Assembly (NCBI RefSeq): GCF_001949145.1
Contig: NW_019091571.1
Location: 503,710-545,367 of the forward strand
Source: Acanthaster planci
Taxonomy: Eukaryota; Echinodermata; Asteroidea; Valvatida; Acanthasteridae
Length of the DNA stretch: 41,658 nucleotides
Reading direction: 5' to 3'
Position 1 is the stretch's first letter. Every line of letters begins with the position of its first letter. The notes below the pieces were generated by a model. The model saw nothing but the letters and a program-made list of their open reading frames with translations, was not told the origin of the DNA and ran no database searches. This document shows, piece after piece, positions 12,533-22,794 of this stretch. A program made the translations under genes and the position numbers.

Positions 12533-12705
12533 CGGGGGGGGGTGCATAACGACCGGGAACACGCTTGGCAATTGGTTGGATAATTTTGGCGTTATTGTTC
12601 CGCGGGGGCATAAGGACCGGAAACTCGCTGTTGTAATATTTTACTTTTGATGGAAATTTTGTGCTGCTGTTCTGCGGGGTGATTAACGACCAGGAACACG
12701 AATTG
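12533..12705. repeat. Three degenerate copies of a ~70-bp tandem repeat
   Basis: Blocks of the form GCGGGG-n-ATAACGACCGGGAACACG recur at about 12533, 12602 and 12675, with partial similarity in the DNA between them. They are diverged and non-coding. Confidence 0.6.
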
Positions 12706-12828
12706 TATGCAACGAACTCAGATTGTAATCCGACCTGAAATCAAAACTTCTCTGGCCATACGTAAACAATCTGAATATATATACATATATCATAATTCAT
12801 GCTGTCTCTGCGTATGTGGCAATAATAC

Positions 12829-13164
12829 ATTTATATTTCTTTATATCTGTTACTTACATGGTTAATTATTTAACCAACAATTATAACTTGGTTTAACAAC
12901 AATTAACAATTATAATTACAACTTGGTTTACCTAACAATTATGTAATATTAAATAAATATTTCTACATACAATGATTATATTATATGATCCTTGTCTAAT
13001 TACAGTTAATCTACAATTGCAATTCAACAGAGAGAGGCTGAGTTCTGAGATACGTAGGCCCTATACTTAGGTTCAGGGGTACTCAAGGTTTTTATAGATC
13101 TAAAATGATAATGACTTTATATTTCTTTCTATCTGTTACTTACATGGTTAACTATTTCATTAAA
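12829..13164. repeat. Direct repeat, copy 2 plus a truncated third copy
   Basis: 12829-13114 matches 11613-11894. Immediately after it, 13115-13164 restarts the unit (TATCTGTTACTTACATGGTT) and stops after about 50 bp, so two full copies and one partial copy are present. A partial head-to-tail third copy suggests unequal exchange or slippage. Confidence 0.85.
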
Positions 13165-13320
13165 ATGACTAATAACCTTAAAACAACAACTGAAATTCCA
13201 AATGTTTTCAGTCAACGAATACACACGGACTCTCTAAAGTGTTGCGTTTACAGTCTATGATCGACTTCAGATTCGATTCCTCGTTTCACTGCAATATGAT
13301 CTTCTCAAGAAAAGACCCGT

Positions 13321-14132
13321 TTAACAAGAACTGTCGATAGGTCCTGAACCAGGGCAAAATGCGTGAATAATAGCCTTTCGATAGCGCCTGTTTGAAAACG
13401 CATAAACGATAGGGTTGGTCACAGAATTCACGTAAAGAAGAACATTAGTTGAAATGAAAAGTATGAACTCCACATTCCGAGGAAGGCCCGGGGCACCAGC
13501 GAAACGCCTGATGTAATAATAAAGTGTCAGCAAGGTGCGAGGAGTTAGGAGCATGTAGAACACGGTACCAGCGATCACCAGCATCTTAGCTACGCGATCT
13601 CGGGTGCGCCGAGATCTCCCTGGATTCGAGGACTGTTCGCCGGGCGCCTTGCGAATCCGGCTGCTGAGCTCACGCACAATAAGAAAGTACAAGACAAAGG
13701 TAACAAAGACAGCCAACAAGTTAGGCACAGTAAGAGCAATAGCTGCCAGTACCTGCGCCCACAGTGCTGGGAAAAAGCAGCTGGCGATAGTCTGAGGAAA
13801 GTTCATGAAATGATCGTCGTCAGGCCACATGACACATGTAACTTTGTAGTTGGACGTAGCCGGAAGCAGAAGAGCCTCGCAACAGATGGCCACTGCCCAT
13901 GTCACAGCAATTAAGGCCATAGTACGCCCTCTTGAGTTGATACTTAGATGTTTAATTGGTTGACAAATGGCAAGGTATCTTTCGGCCGCTACAACAGTCA
14001 CAAGTAATGTTGAAGCGACAAAGGGCGTCGCGTTCAGCACCTGTGTAATGATACAGCCGTGGACTCCTCCAAGAATGGAGAAATCACTCGTCACTGGAGT
14101 CGACAAGAACTTCCAAAGGCCAAAGCCCGCCC
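13321..14132 (-). CDS. Receptor gene A, exon 2: class A GPCR (TM3-TM7)
   Basis: This exon encodes residues 102-370 of a 370-aa seven-helix receptor. The splice site TTTTACAG lies just upstream (14135-14133) and the exon is read in phase 1, matching the donor of exon 1. Landmarks are Cys127 at the top of TM3, ERY at 151-153 (the DRY site), Trp179 in TM4, Cys200 in ECL2, Pro237 in TM5, Pro298 in TM6, NPIVY at 340-344, and a basic helix 8. The usual CWxP of TM6 is LLTP here, so the toggle Trp is Leu296. The family resemblance is to peptide receptors of the TRH/neuromedin-U/ghrelin type; the ligand is unknown. TAA is at 13323-13321. It is intact, with no frameshift. Confidence 0.93.
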
Positions 14133-14825
14133 CTGTAAAAGTAAAGAAAAACCACTAAGAAAAGGGTCTTTAGTAAACTACTAACAAAGAGTTTCCACGA
14201 AATATCAATCGAAACAGTTCATGAAAATTTTACGGCTGGGCGCTCGTGGCTAACTTTATAAGTAATACAACTTTCTAGAAAAGGAAAGGTTTTATGGGGA
14301 CATTTTCAACCAAGTTACGCAGGTTATGTTAAAACAGATTTCATATTAATGTCTTAATTAAGCTTCCTGATGAATATTCTGGATCTAAAAAGAATAACAT
14401 TTGAGTGTTACGTGCTGTTATCTTTGAATTTTTGGGTCAAGGTTTCTTTTACGGATAACCGTGTTTAACTAGGATAAAATATCCTAATCATAATCCTATT
14501 CATAAATGCGCACCCTTAATGTGTGTGGCATCTCATGTGATAGTACACTGGAAATGACGTTGGATGTACACCCGTTAAAAAAATGTTTACGCTTCGTGTC
14601 ACACGCATGGAGAGAGAGAGTGCGGCGTACGGCCGTAAAGTATAAATGAAAGTACCTAAACATCTCACAGTCTCCTTATTCAGCATTGTGCAACTTGACC
14701 GTGTACAGAATATACACATATTATGGACTGGCCAAGTTCGTCACTAGTGGAGGTCTATGTCGACGAGATTCTTTGTAAGTACCCAGGAGAGGGTCCTATT
14801 TCCTGGGGCCGAAGGTAAATGGACG

Positions 14826-14894
14826 TGACTAATGCGTCCATTAGTCGCATCATGAGTGAGCCGGTCTCAAACGTCACCGGCGTTTGAGACCGGC
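14826..14894. other. Two adjacent perfect hairpins
   Basis: GACTAATG / CATTAGTC (14826-14845) forms an 8-bp stem with a 4-base loop. GCCGGTCTCAAACG / CGTTTGAGACCGGC (14860-14894) forms a 14-bp stem with a 7-base loop. They are 14 bases apart in intron A and were not seen in intron B. The function is unknown; the second could be a small fold-back remnant. Confidence 0.75.
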
Positions 14895-15264
14895 CAAGTA
14901 CATATTTATTCCGTCATTAAACAACTATATCATACACGGTAACTTACAATGAATTGAATACAGACGCTATCAAATTGTATGTTTGCGTACATGCCAAGTT
15001 TAAAAGAAATCGGGCACGGGACAGCGAAGATCGTGGGGCGGCTGTGAGACCGTCCAAAAGAATGCTCTTTTAGGGTAAACTAAAGAACTGTTTTTTCTCA
15101 TTTGCATGTTTTTTATTTTGTCCCTTTAACGCTCTGCGTACATACTACAGAATGAATGATGCGCAGTGCTTTCCGCCACCAGCTGTTTTCTCTCATTGTA
15201 AAAAGTGTCTTAGAAAAAGGAATTAATTCATCTTTTTCTTGAATGTGACTAATTATTTTTGTCA

Positions 15265-15484
15265 ACGGTAAATATAACCTGTTTCAGTATGATTTCCTCT
15301 TTTTTATGACATCAAGAAATCCACATTTCTATCACACGTGATTAAACACCACAAGGTTTAATGAACTGTGTCAGAAATGGCTTTGCACCAGATTTATGAC
15401 AGGTTTGCACAGCGTGAAGCATGAGGTACACTGCCAAAATCATTAATTCAAAGATAACAACAGCTAGAGGCTTACTTATTTTTG
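15265..15484. other. Intron block shared with receptor B intron (39184-39400)
   Basis: It aligns with 39184-39400 through TTTCAGTATGAT, GAAATCCACATTTCT, GCTTTGCACCAGAT and CCAAAATCATTAA, at roughly 75-80%. It marks the left shoulder of the DNA inserted in intron A. Confidence 0.75.
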
Positions 15485-15867
15485 CCGCAGCCTAATCCCA
15501 GGGTCCTTCAACATGCCCCGATTTCTTTGAAAATAAACTTTTACACTTTATCTTATCGCTTTTAAATGAGTATCATGCATTTGGAGATTCCGGAAAGTAT
15601 TACATAGTATTACATTCTGACAAAAAGCCGCTCTGGACAGACTCATTTCAACATCCAAACAGCTATTTTGTGAAAAGCCATTTCTGACTTTGCCCATCAA
15701 ACCGCTCCATGTTCAGTAATCTGTGACGGAAATTCGGATTTCTTTGTGTCATACGAAAGAGGACGTCATAATGAAATAATGACAGTTACCATTTAACAAA
15801 ATAAATAGTCACATTCAACAAGCAAGCAATTCGTCGTGTGCCTGGGAGAAGGACGTAGGCCTATAAG

Positions 15868-16151
15868 TGCTTAGGCCCTTTTGCCGGGAAGCATGATCAT
15901 TGCAAAAAAAACTTTTCACGGCAAAAGGCCATTTTTAAAATGAAATATAAAGATTTTTTGGCAAAAAGGTTTTTTAAATTTCCCAAGTGGTTTGATAAGC
16001 TGTTAAAACTAAGGTTACTTTTTGTACAGCCCATGTTGATTTTGTAATAAATTAATTTTTATCCGTTCTTACTAAATAAAGACATCTTACGCACTTTTGC
16101 TGGGAACATTTTTCTGCTGTGATCATGCTTACCGGCAAAAGGGCATAAGTG
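15868..16151. mobile_element. Hairpin MITE, about 285 bp
   Basis: Terminal inverted repeats of about 60 bp. The left arm has GCCCTTTTGCCGGGAAGCAT, and the right arm, read in reverse, has GCCCTTTTGCCGGTAAGCAT followed by GATCA in both. The centre is A/T-rich and non-coding. It is nested near the left end of the Polinton relic, so it is probably a later insertion. Confidence 0.75.
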
Positions 16152-16524
16152 GCGTCGCTCAGAAGAAGCTAGTATGAGTGATTCACCAGCATATTGACGA
16201 TGCAGAAGGGGATGAAATGGGGGACTTGGAGGATCTCGCGTAATGAACCGAATTGCAGTACCCGTCATTGTAAAGCATCCTTCACTTTTTTTAATGAATC
16301 TTGGGAAAGGAGGTGCTGTGGGGTATAGCTCTTGCGCTGTGCCCTATGGTACTTCGACAACTCGGTGACTTAATGTGATTCGCCACGTTTTCCCCTAGTT
16401 CTGTCAGGAGACTTTTTTCCTTGTCAAACATTTCTCTAGCGATAATAAAATGTTTGCATTTTCTTTGATTTCTTGGTTGCTTTTAGTTTCCTAAAGTTAT
16501 AGCTGATCCACGCGTTCCCTTGAG

Positions 16525-16680
16525 TTGATTAAATTTCTTGAGCTCTGACGTAATTAACACAAATTCTTCGTGAGAGATGTCTCCATCACTGATGGCCTGA
16601 GACACATCGTGTTTAGTTTGGCATCGGTCAAAACTCGTATTTGATCGTATTTGATTTACGTTCAGTCTGATAAACGCTCC
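16525..16680 (-). pseudogene. Coding-like relic of an unidentified Polinton-type gene
   Basis: On the - strand a frame with acidic/basic alternation (ISDGDISHEEF and following residues) stays open for about 50 codons, then meets stops. The style resembles uncharacterised virion-region proteins of Polintons, but the assignment is a guess. Confidence 0.35.
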
Positions 16681-17109
16681 AAAAGCTCCGATGTAGGCAG
16701 CTTCTAAAACGACCCAACAGAGGCAGAAATAGTGCTATAAGATGGCGGGGATACCCACAGCTGACGTTTCGACTCCGTATTCTACGTATTTTATTGCGGT
16801 TAACGGCCTCTTATTTTTTTGTAAGACGTTTCTCTTTCTACCCACTCTGTTAATATCAGGGATTTGATGTCCTCATTTTTGGAGCCTGAAAATGTTTGTT
16901 TCTTTTAGATTGGATTGTAGCTTTTCACTCATTGCTTGTTTTAATTGTCATATATTTTAATTATTTCTAACTCGATCAAGACTCCAGCGACTTTATTGTT
17001 TATGAATTCTCCTCTCATTGAAATATTGAAGTTAGTCATTTTGTCAGTTTTAAATCTTTTTGACGTGTTGCTTTAACGTCTTCAACCTCTATGAATATAC
17101 TACACAAGT

Positions 17110-17334
17110 CTAAGAGTTGACCGTTAAATAATTATTGCTGGTGTTTAACTCTCGGCAGTGGAGATATAGCTCACTGAAAGAACTCACGTTTATTTTTCCT
17201 TTATAAATAACATTTGGAACTAGCCTCCCTTTCGGTAAATTGAGCAGTTTTGAAACTTCTCGCCCCAACCGCAATTTAAAATTTACGTCCGTCACCATCA
17301 CGCCTGAAATGGCGTTTAAATAAATTTCAATCAA
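17110..17334 (-). pseudogene. Relic, possibly a jelly-roll minor capsid-like protein
   Basis: The 74-codon open frame on the - strand reads like an internal piece of a beta-rich protein: alternating hydrophobic strands, a short LLNLPKG turn, and a serine-rich stretch before SELYLHCREL. This layout reminds me of Polinton penton-type proteins. No start context and no continuation in frame are seen, so the gene is broken. The neighbouring stretches 17480-17560 and about 17690-17810 also look like decayed coding sequence on the same strand. Low certainty. Confidence 0.35.
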
Positions 17335-18029
17335 TTTTGTAACATTTTGGAGGAATATAACGATGCTACCGCGCTCTGCACCCTGTAAGAACTCACTGGT
17401 TTTCTACGTGTGGAGCTGTTGCATAATACACCATTGAATCTCAAAACTAAAAGAGTATCTCTGATTCTGTTTCAGCGCTTCTAATTATTCTCGTTCTTTC
17501 GTCGGAATTGTCCTCCATAAATCCCTCCTGCATGAAATTCGATGCAATACGGTGAGCTTCCTTAATAATAACTTCTCTTTCTAGTCAAAAGCAACAGGAA
17601 ATCGATCATGTTTTGTTGCTACTCTGAAAGTCCTTTTTCTTCGTTTTTTTCCTCCCAAAATTTGGTTTTTTTAGCTTCGACGTTACCTATTTTTTTGTTT
17701 AATGGTATCGCTAAATTCTTCTAGATTTCCTGCCTCGTAAGCTCGAATGAATACATTTATCACGTTATCAAACAAGGTCGCAGTGTCTTCCTGTATTAAA
17801 TTCATTCATGGGCAGAATCTAATCGATTGTTAAATGCTCGCGTCGAGGTCTTCTCTTGTGTAAGTGGCTTTGGCTGTCCACTGGCGGGTTCCCCCATGGC
17901 CTCTTTCAGCGCGGGGTCTGCCGTCTAAGTGCGTTTGCCAATCGATTTTGGTGGCGTGTAATGTAAAAATACCCAGCGTGAAACATCACCTTTCAAGTTT
18001 TAACGCGAATGCGCTTCGATATCGTCTTA

Positions 18030-18458
18030 TTATTTAAACGCCTGCTCGTTTTGAGTTAAGTAAAAAGAGTGTTCCATTTTAAAAAGAAAAAAAAACCGCT
18101 TTTTAAAGAAATAGTTTATTAAAGATAAAAAACGGGAACCAATTTCAGTCACTTGGCTTTTTTTGGAAACAAAGACAACCTTTTTTTCTGCTGAGTTTCC
18201 CAAATTGACAAAAGCGTACAAACTCCCGCGTGTAACAACAGACGAAGCTGAAAATCGTTATCCAGCGACCCTTGGATGTTTTATTAAAACCTGTTTAAGT
18301 TTTCTGTGTATTATGCATCGACGGCTTGTGGGGTCGATTGGGGCCTCCTCAACGACAAAGCCCTTACGTATCAGCCCTGTTTTAAGTTTGACTGGAATTT
18401 TGATTTTGACTATGCGAAATGACTGCACCCATACCGGGAAATGACTTCTTTGACCCAT
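18030..18458 (-). pseudogene. Relic of a small basic protein, in-frame stop
   Basis: One - strand frame spans the whole stretch with a single TAA at 18260-18258. Before the stop it is rich in Lys, Arg and Ile; after it comes a segment beginning near VTRGSLYAFVNLG. The near-continuous frame implies recent loss, or two short genes. The product is unknown; the context suggests a virion-region gene of the Polinton element. Confidence 0.4.
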
Positions 18459-19527
18459 TAGGCCTAAACAATCATTACGATAACAGAGCGTTTTTAGACA
18501 CCTGTTAATTGCCTTTTTAACATAGACCCAAAAAGTCTTCTGAACAAACTCGGAATATCATATCAAACGGTTTGGGCACTGTTATTTCTTACAACTCAGA
18601 CACTATGGTGTACCTTCCGGCTCCAGGCAAAAACTGAACTATGACACCCACGACTTACCTCTAGGCCTACACCGTACGGAAAGTATTTAGGCGGCACTTA
18701 TAATTAAGTGCCTGTTCCTCCCGCAGAATCGGGTCGCTATAGTGATTATACCTTGACTTGGATTGAGCTGTCTGACGTTGTCACAAATGCCTGGTGGGAC
18801 TTTGTGCCCTAAACGTCCAGTTTTACCAATATAGGCATCACAAAAATCACACAAATCGACGCTTTGTTAGGGAGCACAAGCTCCAAAAAAACCCCAGCCT
18901 GTTGACACCTGGCACTGGGTTAGACGGGCCAAAACAGTTTATCACCATTGTGTTTCAATTAGACTCCCCGCAATACGCCAAAACGTCCTTGACCTTTGTC
19001 GTTCAACCCGGATTACACTCCCACCTGGTTCCTTCTGACATGGACTTGAGAATAGGGACAATCTGCAAGGGGCATGCAAACGGGGTATCAACCAGCTTTA
19101 AATTCACCCAACCCGCCTGTTAACCTTGACCTTCAAATCCAAACCCAACCTTTACCCCAAACCAAACCTTTTAAAACCCTTGAAGTTAACAACAAAGAAA
19201 AAATATCTATGACTATTGGAGCTTTAGCCGTACCTTTTTTGTTGCCCAACATCGCGAAAGTTTGAGTTAACGTTTATGGGCCTACATCTTAAGGCTTTTT
19301 TCTTTCAACCAAAATAACTAAATTTTTGCACATAAGCAAATACCAACGCTCCCACCCCCCCCACAAACAAAGCCCACACATGTTCGGCTTACCAAGTGAC
19401 TGATTCACTCAACACCTTTAATAACCAACTGAAAACACTAACGATCACAACTGGTGCTCACCCAATGCTGAGAGATCTAGTTTTTTTTAACACATTGGCC
19501 AAGTTGCACAGCTTTTTCTTATGCTGC

Positions 19528-19620
19528 AGGAATGGGCACAGGAGCGGGAGCCCAAGCACCCTTAACCACAGCAACAACAGAGCTAACAATGGTACTAACT
19601 GCTAAACTAAAAGCCACCAA
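19528..19620 (-). pseudogene. Hydrophobic peptide relic
   Basis: A short - strand frame of about 30 codons is strongly hydrophobic (VSSVVAVVKG) and ends in a Pro/Ala-rich tail with a stop. It resembles the C-terminal membrane segment of a small virion protein but cannot be named. Confidence 0.25.
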
Positions 19621-19744
19621 TTAACAAGCTCACAATATTTTACACTTTGTTCCCGAAACTACGTTCCAATTTTTTCACCCAACACGTTGTCGCTATCTAA
19701 CACCCTAATCACTCTGTTTTTTTATTTGGTTCAATTATTGTTAC

Positions 19745-20140
19745 CTAATGGAACGGTCTAATGATTGTGCGGCTGACACTCGAGCCGATTTCAAGTCGGT
19801 GAGTTCTTTTAGTCCGTTTGTTACCTCTTGCCTTTCTTCGTCGCTCGTGGCTTCGTTTCTCGGCTTTAGTTTGTTTCCTTTCATCGTCTAGTTTACTCAG
19901 TTTGGCTGAGTTTAACTCCAAGTTGCCTGTGAGGGTTTGAGGGTGTCGGTCTAAAGCCTCAAGTTCCTGGTAGTTGAACACTGCTGTTTGAGCTTTTGCG
20001 TCTCTTGTTAGCTCTTCCAAGACCTCGCTAACTTGATTGGAGGTTCGTGGAATTTCTTCCATCGGGTTTATTTCTGGTTGTATGTCACTTAGACTTTGTT
20101 CTGCCTTTGCTACCATTCGTTCGAGGTCTCGAAAATCCAA
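19745..20140 (-). pseudogene. Charged coiled-coil-like protein, 131 codons, in Polinton relic
   Basis: A - strand frame rich in Glu, Leu, Lys and Arg: an acidic first half with heptad-like spacing, then a very basic stretch (KKRxK-like, around residues 88-115). It is open throughout but lies among broken genes. No domain is recognised. The acidic-then-basic layout could suit a nucleic-acid-associated virion protein; this is inference only. Confidence 0.4.
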
Positions 20141-20461
20141 CTCGTTTCTTACAAAAAGATTACCGTTAGAATAACCTGATTTTCTCGCATTTGCTGCAAT
20201 TGTATCTAAAGTTTAAACTTGTCTAAATTTTTTAGGATTACTAGCGTGAGTAATACTTCTTTGTAATTACCCACAGTGCAGACCTTTGTTTCTGTCGTAT
20301 GTAAATTTTCTTATTTGTGAGTTAACGACACTTCTTATCTGTTAAATGTTTTATAATAATCTTCAATTAAGTAAGATTTGAAGCTTTGCATGGTGGGAGT
20401 GTTAAACAAAAAAGGTTTGCGGGTACACCATGTGGGAAATATCTCTTTTGTGAAGAGGTGT

Positions 20462-20477
20462 GGTTCTAAAAAGAACC
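20462..20477. other. Perfect hairpin GGTTCT-AAAA-AGAACC
   Basis: A 6-bp stem with a 4-base loop, immediately next to the candidate hammerhead ribozyme. It may be part of the same element. Confidence 0.6.
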
Positions 20478-20487
20478 GATGAGAGCA

Positions 20488-20534
20488 GGTCTCGACGTTT
20501 CGGCCAGTGTACTCTGGCCTTCCTCAGGAGAGAA
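20488..20534 (-). ncRNA. Candidate hammerhead ribozyme (small, dimer-type)
   Basis: On the - strand the conserved core is present in order: CTGAGGA (20527-20521, fits CUGANGA), a 6-bp stem GGCCAG/CTGGCC with loop AGTACA, GAAA (20501-20498), then CGTC with GTC as the cleavage triplet (20496-20494). Stem I can form from TCTC (20531-20528) and GAGA (20493-20490). Stem III has no loop, but ACGT is self-complementary, so two molecules could pair. That matches the small hammerheads known from Penelope-like elements that act as dimers. One unpaired A between the core and stem II is a departure. Activity is unproven. Confidence 0.5.
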
Positions 20535-21022
20535 TCTCCTCAGGGAACCACCGATCAAAGCTGTAAATTTGGCATCATCTTCCACACAGAGTCTGTCCAA
20601 GTTGGGCGATGTTATTTTTAACACTTTTTGCCGAGCATGGCATATCCCATGGAAAGAACGCTTAATACAGCCCCATGGTAAATTGTGTTTGCGATATCGT
20701 TTACGTTACTCATTGTTATTCGTTTTTAGTAACAGAAGAGTTAAAAATTCAATCCATAACGAGAGATTCTGGCTCTAGGGGATTGCAGGGGTATGGGGCT
20801 TCCCACGATTGTTATGGGCCCACCGCCTAACGTCCTTAATCCCCGTTAACGATCACAATATCTTCCACGACTCTTGCGATCAACCCCCCCCCACGTTAAA
20901 CGAGAAGGTTGGACTTTCGTTAGGTTCGTTTTGTTTTAGTATGGCCAATTTCACTTTCATTTTCTTATTGTGTTCTGCTACCTTGTTACCATGGGCAATT
21001 CGTTTAGGATTTTTGGTCTTGG

Positions 21023-21666
21023 TCACTTGTGTGGCTGTTTCGATTCCTCCCGTTGCTGCTCCTCCATAACTACACTTGTTTTTAATAATACCAAGTTTTT
21101 GTTGGAACTAAGATGTTTTGTTGTAATAAATTTCGCAACTACAGGTGACGGATATGATCCATACTTACAAACTTCAGTAAGAAGAGCTCCCAAGCTTTGG
21201 GTAAGGATGGAATCTGCTTCTAGGCTATTTGCTAGTTTTTCTTTGGGTCTATAAATGTAACGCTGTGGCCTAAAAAATCGATCGGCAAAGCTACACCCAG
21301 CAAAGTTGAGTAAAGACTCCGTAAGCTTTCCCCACTGTTGCTCTCTGCCAAATTTGACTGAGTAACGCTGATAAAGCTTTTTTTGCTGGGGGTCTAAAGC
21401 TTCAATTTCTTTAACGGTGTATTCTTTCCCAAAGTATTTTTTAGAGTCTCCAGAAGCAATTACCACACTTAAACAATCTTTAAAGGACCCTGTGTCAATT
21501 TTACATAAAATTGTCTTGATGCCGTCCATTTTTCAATAAATACCATATCTGTTTTAATCAGTTGAACACAGTTTTTCAACGCAGACAATCGTAGGCGTAA
21601 TACGATAAGTTGACTGCTATAACTAATTCCAACAACTAAATCGATGTATTTGAGCATAGCTTTCAT
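21023..21666 (-). pseudogene. Unidentified virion-region gene relic, one frameshift
   Basis: Two overlapping - strand frames, 21666-21469 and 21529-21023, look like one gene broken near an A-run around 21535. The second part (168 codons) is a mixed alpha-type sequence with no recognised motif. It is the longest open stretch in the relic. Position next to the packaging ATPase suggests a late/virion gene. The function is unknown. Confidence 0.45.
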
Positions 21667-22314
21667 TTATTTAATAAATAACATATACATTTGCCAACAC
21701 TTTATCAACAAATCTTTGACAAACAATCAGCAACTCTCAACAAATTTCAATTGTTGAAATTCAATTAATTCAGTTGTGTTGCAACAAGCTATTTATTATT
21801 TTTATTTGACTTCTTTTTAAGGTTGCAACTAAGATAGCACCAAACACAATTTGACTTGATGTGACCTATTGAATTATCTAACTGTTGAATTGGTCCCCAA
21901 GTCGGATTTACGTTTTAAAAATGGGAGTTTCACTTTACAGTCGTTATAGAAACAGCACTCATAATCTTCAATTAGCCCTCTTACTGTGTCTGTAAATCGA
22001 TCTGGATCAAAGCAGTTGTGTTCGTTATCAACTCAGTTAGATATCCATATGGGCAAAGAGTAATCTCAATATAGGGTCACTACAGAGTTTATGAGAACTC
22101 TTTTGGTGGTTTATGTCCGCAAATACTTGAAACACAACAATCGACGCATTATTTTTTTTGGCTAACCATGAGGGCATTACACCGATCTTTATACACCTGT
22201 GCCATTCAATATTAACCGTTTATTTTCACTTTAAAGTCGGTAATAGCTTTTTTTACACTTACTACACAATTTTGTTTCCGTTGTCATTGTTTACATAATT
22301 TACTATGTCACGAA

Positions 22315-22336
22315 ATATATATATATATATATATAT
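22315..22336. repeat. (AT)n microsatellite
   Basis: About 11 uninterrupted AT units. Confidence 0.9.
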
Positions 22337-22429
22337 TTACAAAAGTAAGTAGGCCTATGTAACGGGTGGATCTCTTTTTTTTAACCAAGTTACTACACTG
22401 CACATCTCGCAAGTGTCGTTTCAAGCGAG

Positions 22430-22727
22430 TTAGTTGTCATATGGAACCATATCGTTCTCGTCTAACGCTTGGTCAAAAGACCCGCGATATAAATAGATCG
22501 CTTCGTTTAGCTCCAATTTTCTCGGTCAATGTCACATAGGTACACGTTGGGATCGGTTAACAACCAGCGGCTTTTAAGGTAAGTTTTGTTTTGAAAAGTG
22601 TGGAGCAAACAACCACAATCACTTCAATCGAGTTTTGGTACCTGGTTTCTAATAGGTCCAAGACCCATTTGGTTTTACCCGAGTTTGCTTTGCCGACTAT
22701 TAAAGCGGAGCCTTCCCTGGGTTCCAT
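22430..22727 (-). pseudogene. Polinton packaging ATPase (A32/FtsK-HerA type) relic
   Basis: ATG at 22727 opens a 56-codon frame that carries a clear Walker A motif, GKANSGKT, near residue 12, and then a beta strand of Ile/Val ending in VVVCST. It stops at 22559-22557. In another frame the next bases continue in the manner of the family (PNVYLCD), so a frameshift or small deletion separates them. In Polintons and related viruses this enzyme powers DNA entry into capsids. The gene is 5' intact but broken. It sits between the capsid relic and an unidentified gene, the expected neighbourhood. Confidence 0.65.
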
Positions 22728-22794
22728 GCTTGAAGTCGTTATTTATTAATTTATTATTTATTATTATTAGAGGTTTTAAAAATTAATATGCCAG

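Larger units (their letters stand above)
10375..13320 (-). other. Probable 3'UTR of receptor gene A
   Basis: Downstream of the exon 2 stop no coding frame is seen. On the - strand an AATAAA (10400-10395) is followed by a GT-rich stretch (CTCTGTGTGTGT), a good poly(A) site arrangement. If it is used, the UTR is about 2.9 kb and includes the large direct repeat. This is inferred from position only; another gene or a nearer site could be used. Confidence 0.3.

Noticed and set aside
13604-14158. Open frames on the + strand across receptor exon 2 (and the same at 34092-34685)
   Set aside because: Antisense shadows of the receptor reading frame.
16740-16800. Second hammerhead-like word (GACGTTTCGACTCCG)
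   Set aside because: GAAACGTC is present on the - strand but no CUGANGA with a stem II lies upstream; it sits in coding-like relic sequence.
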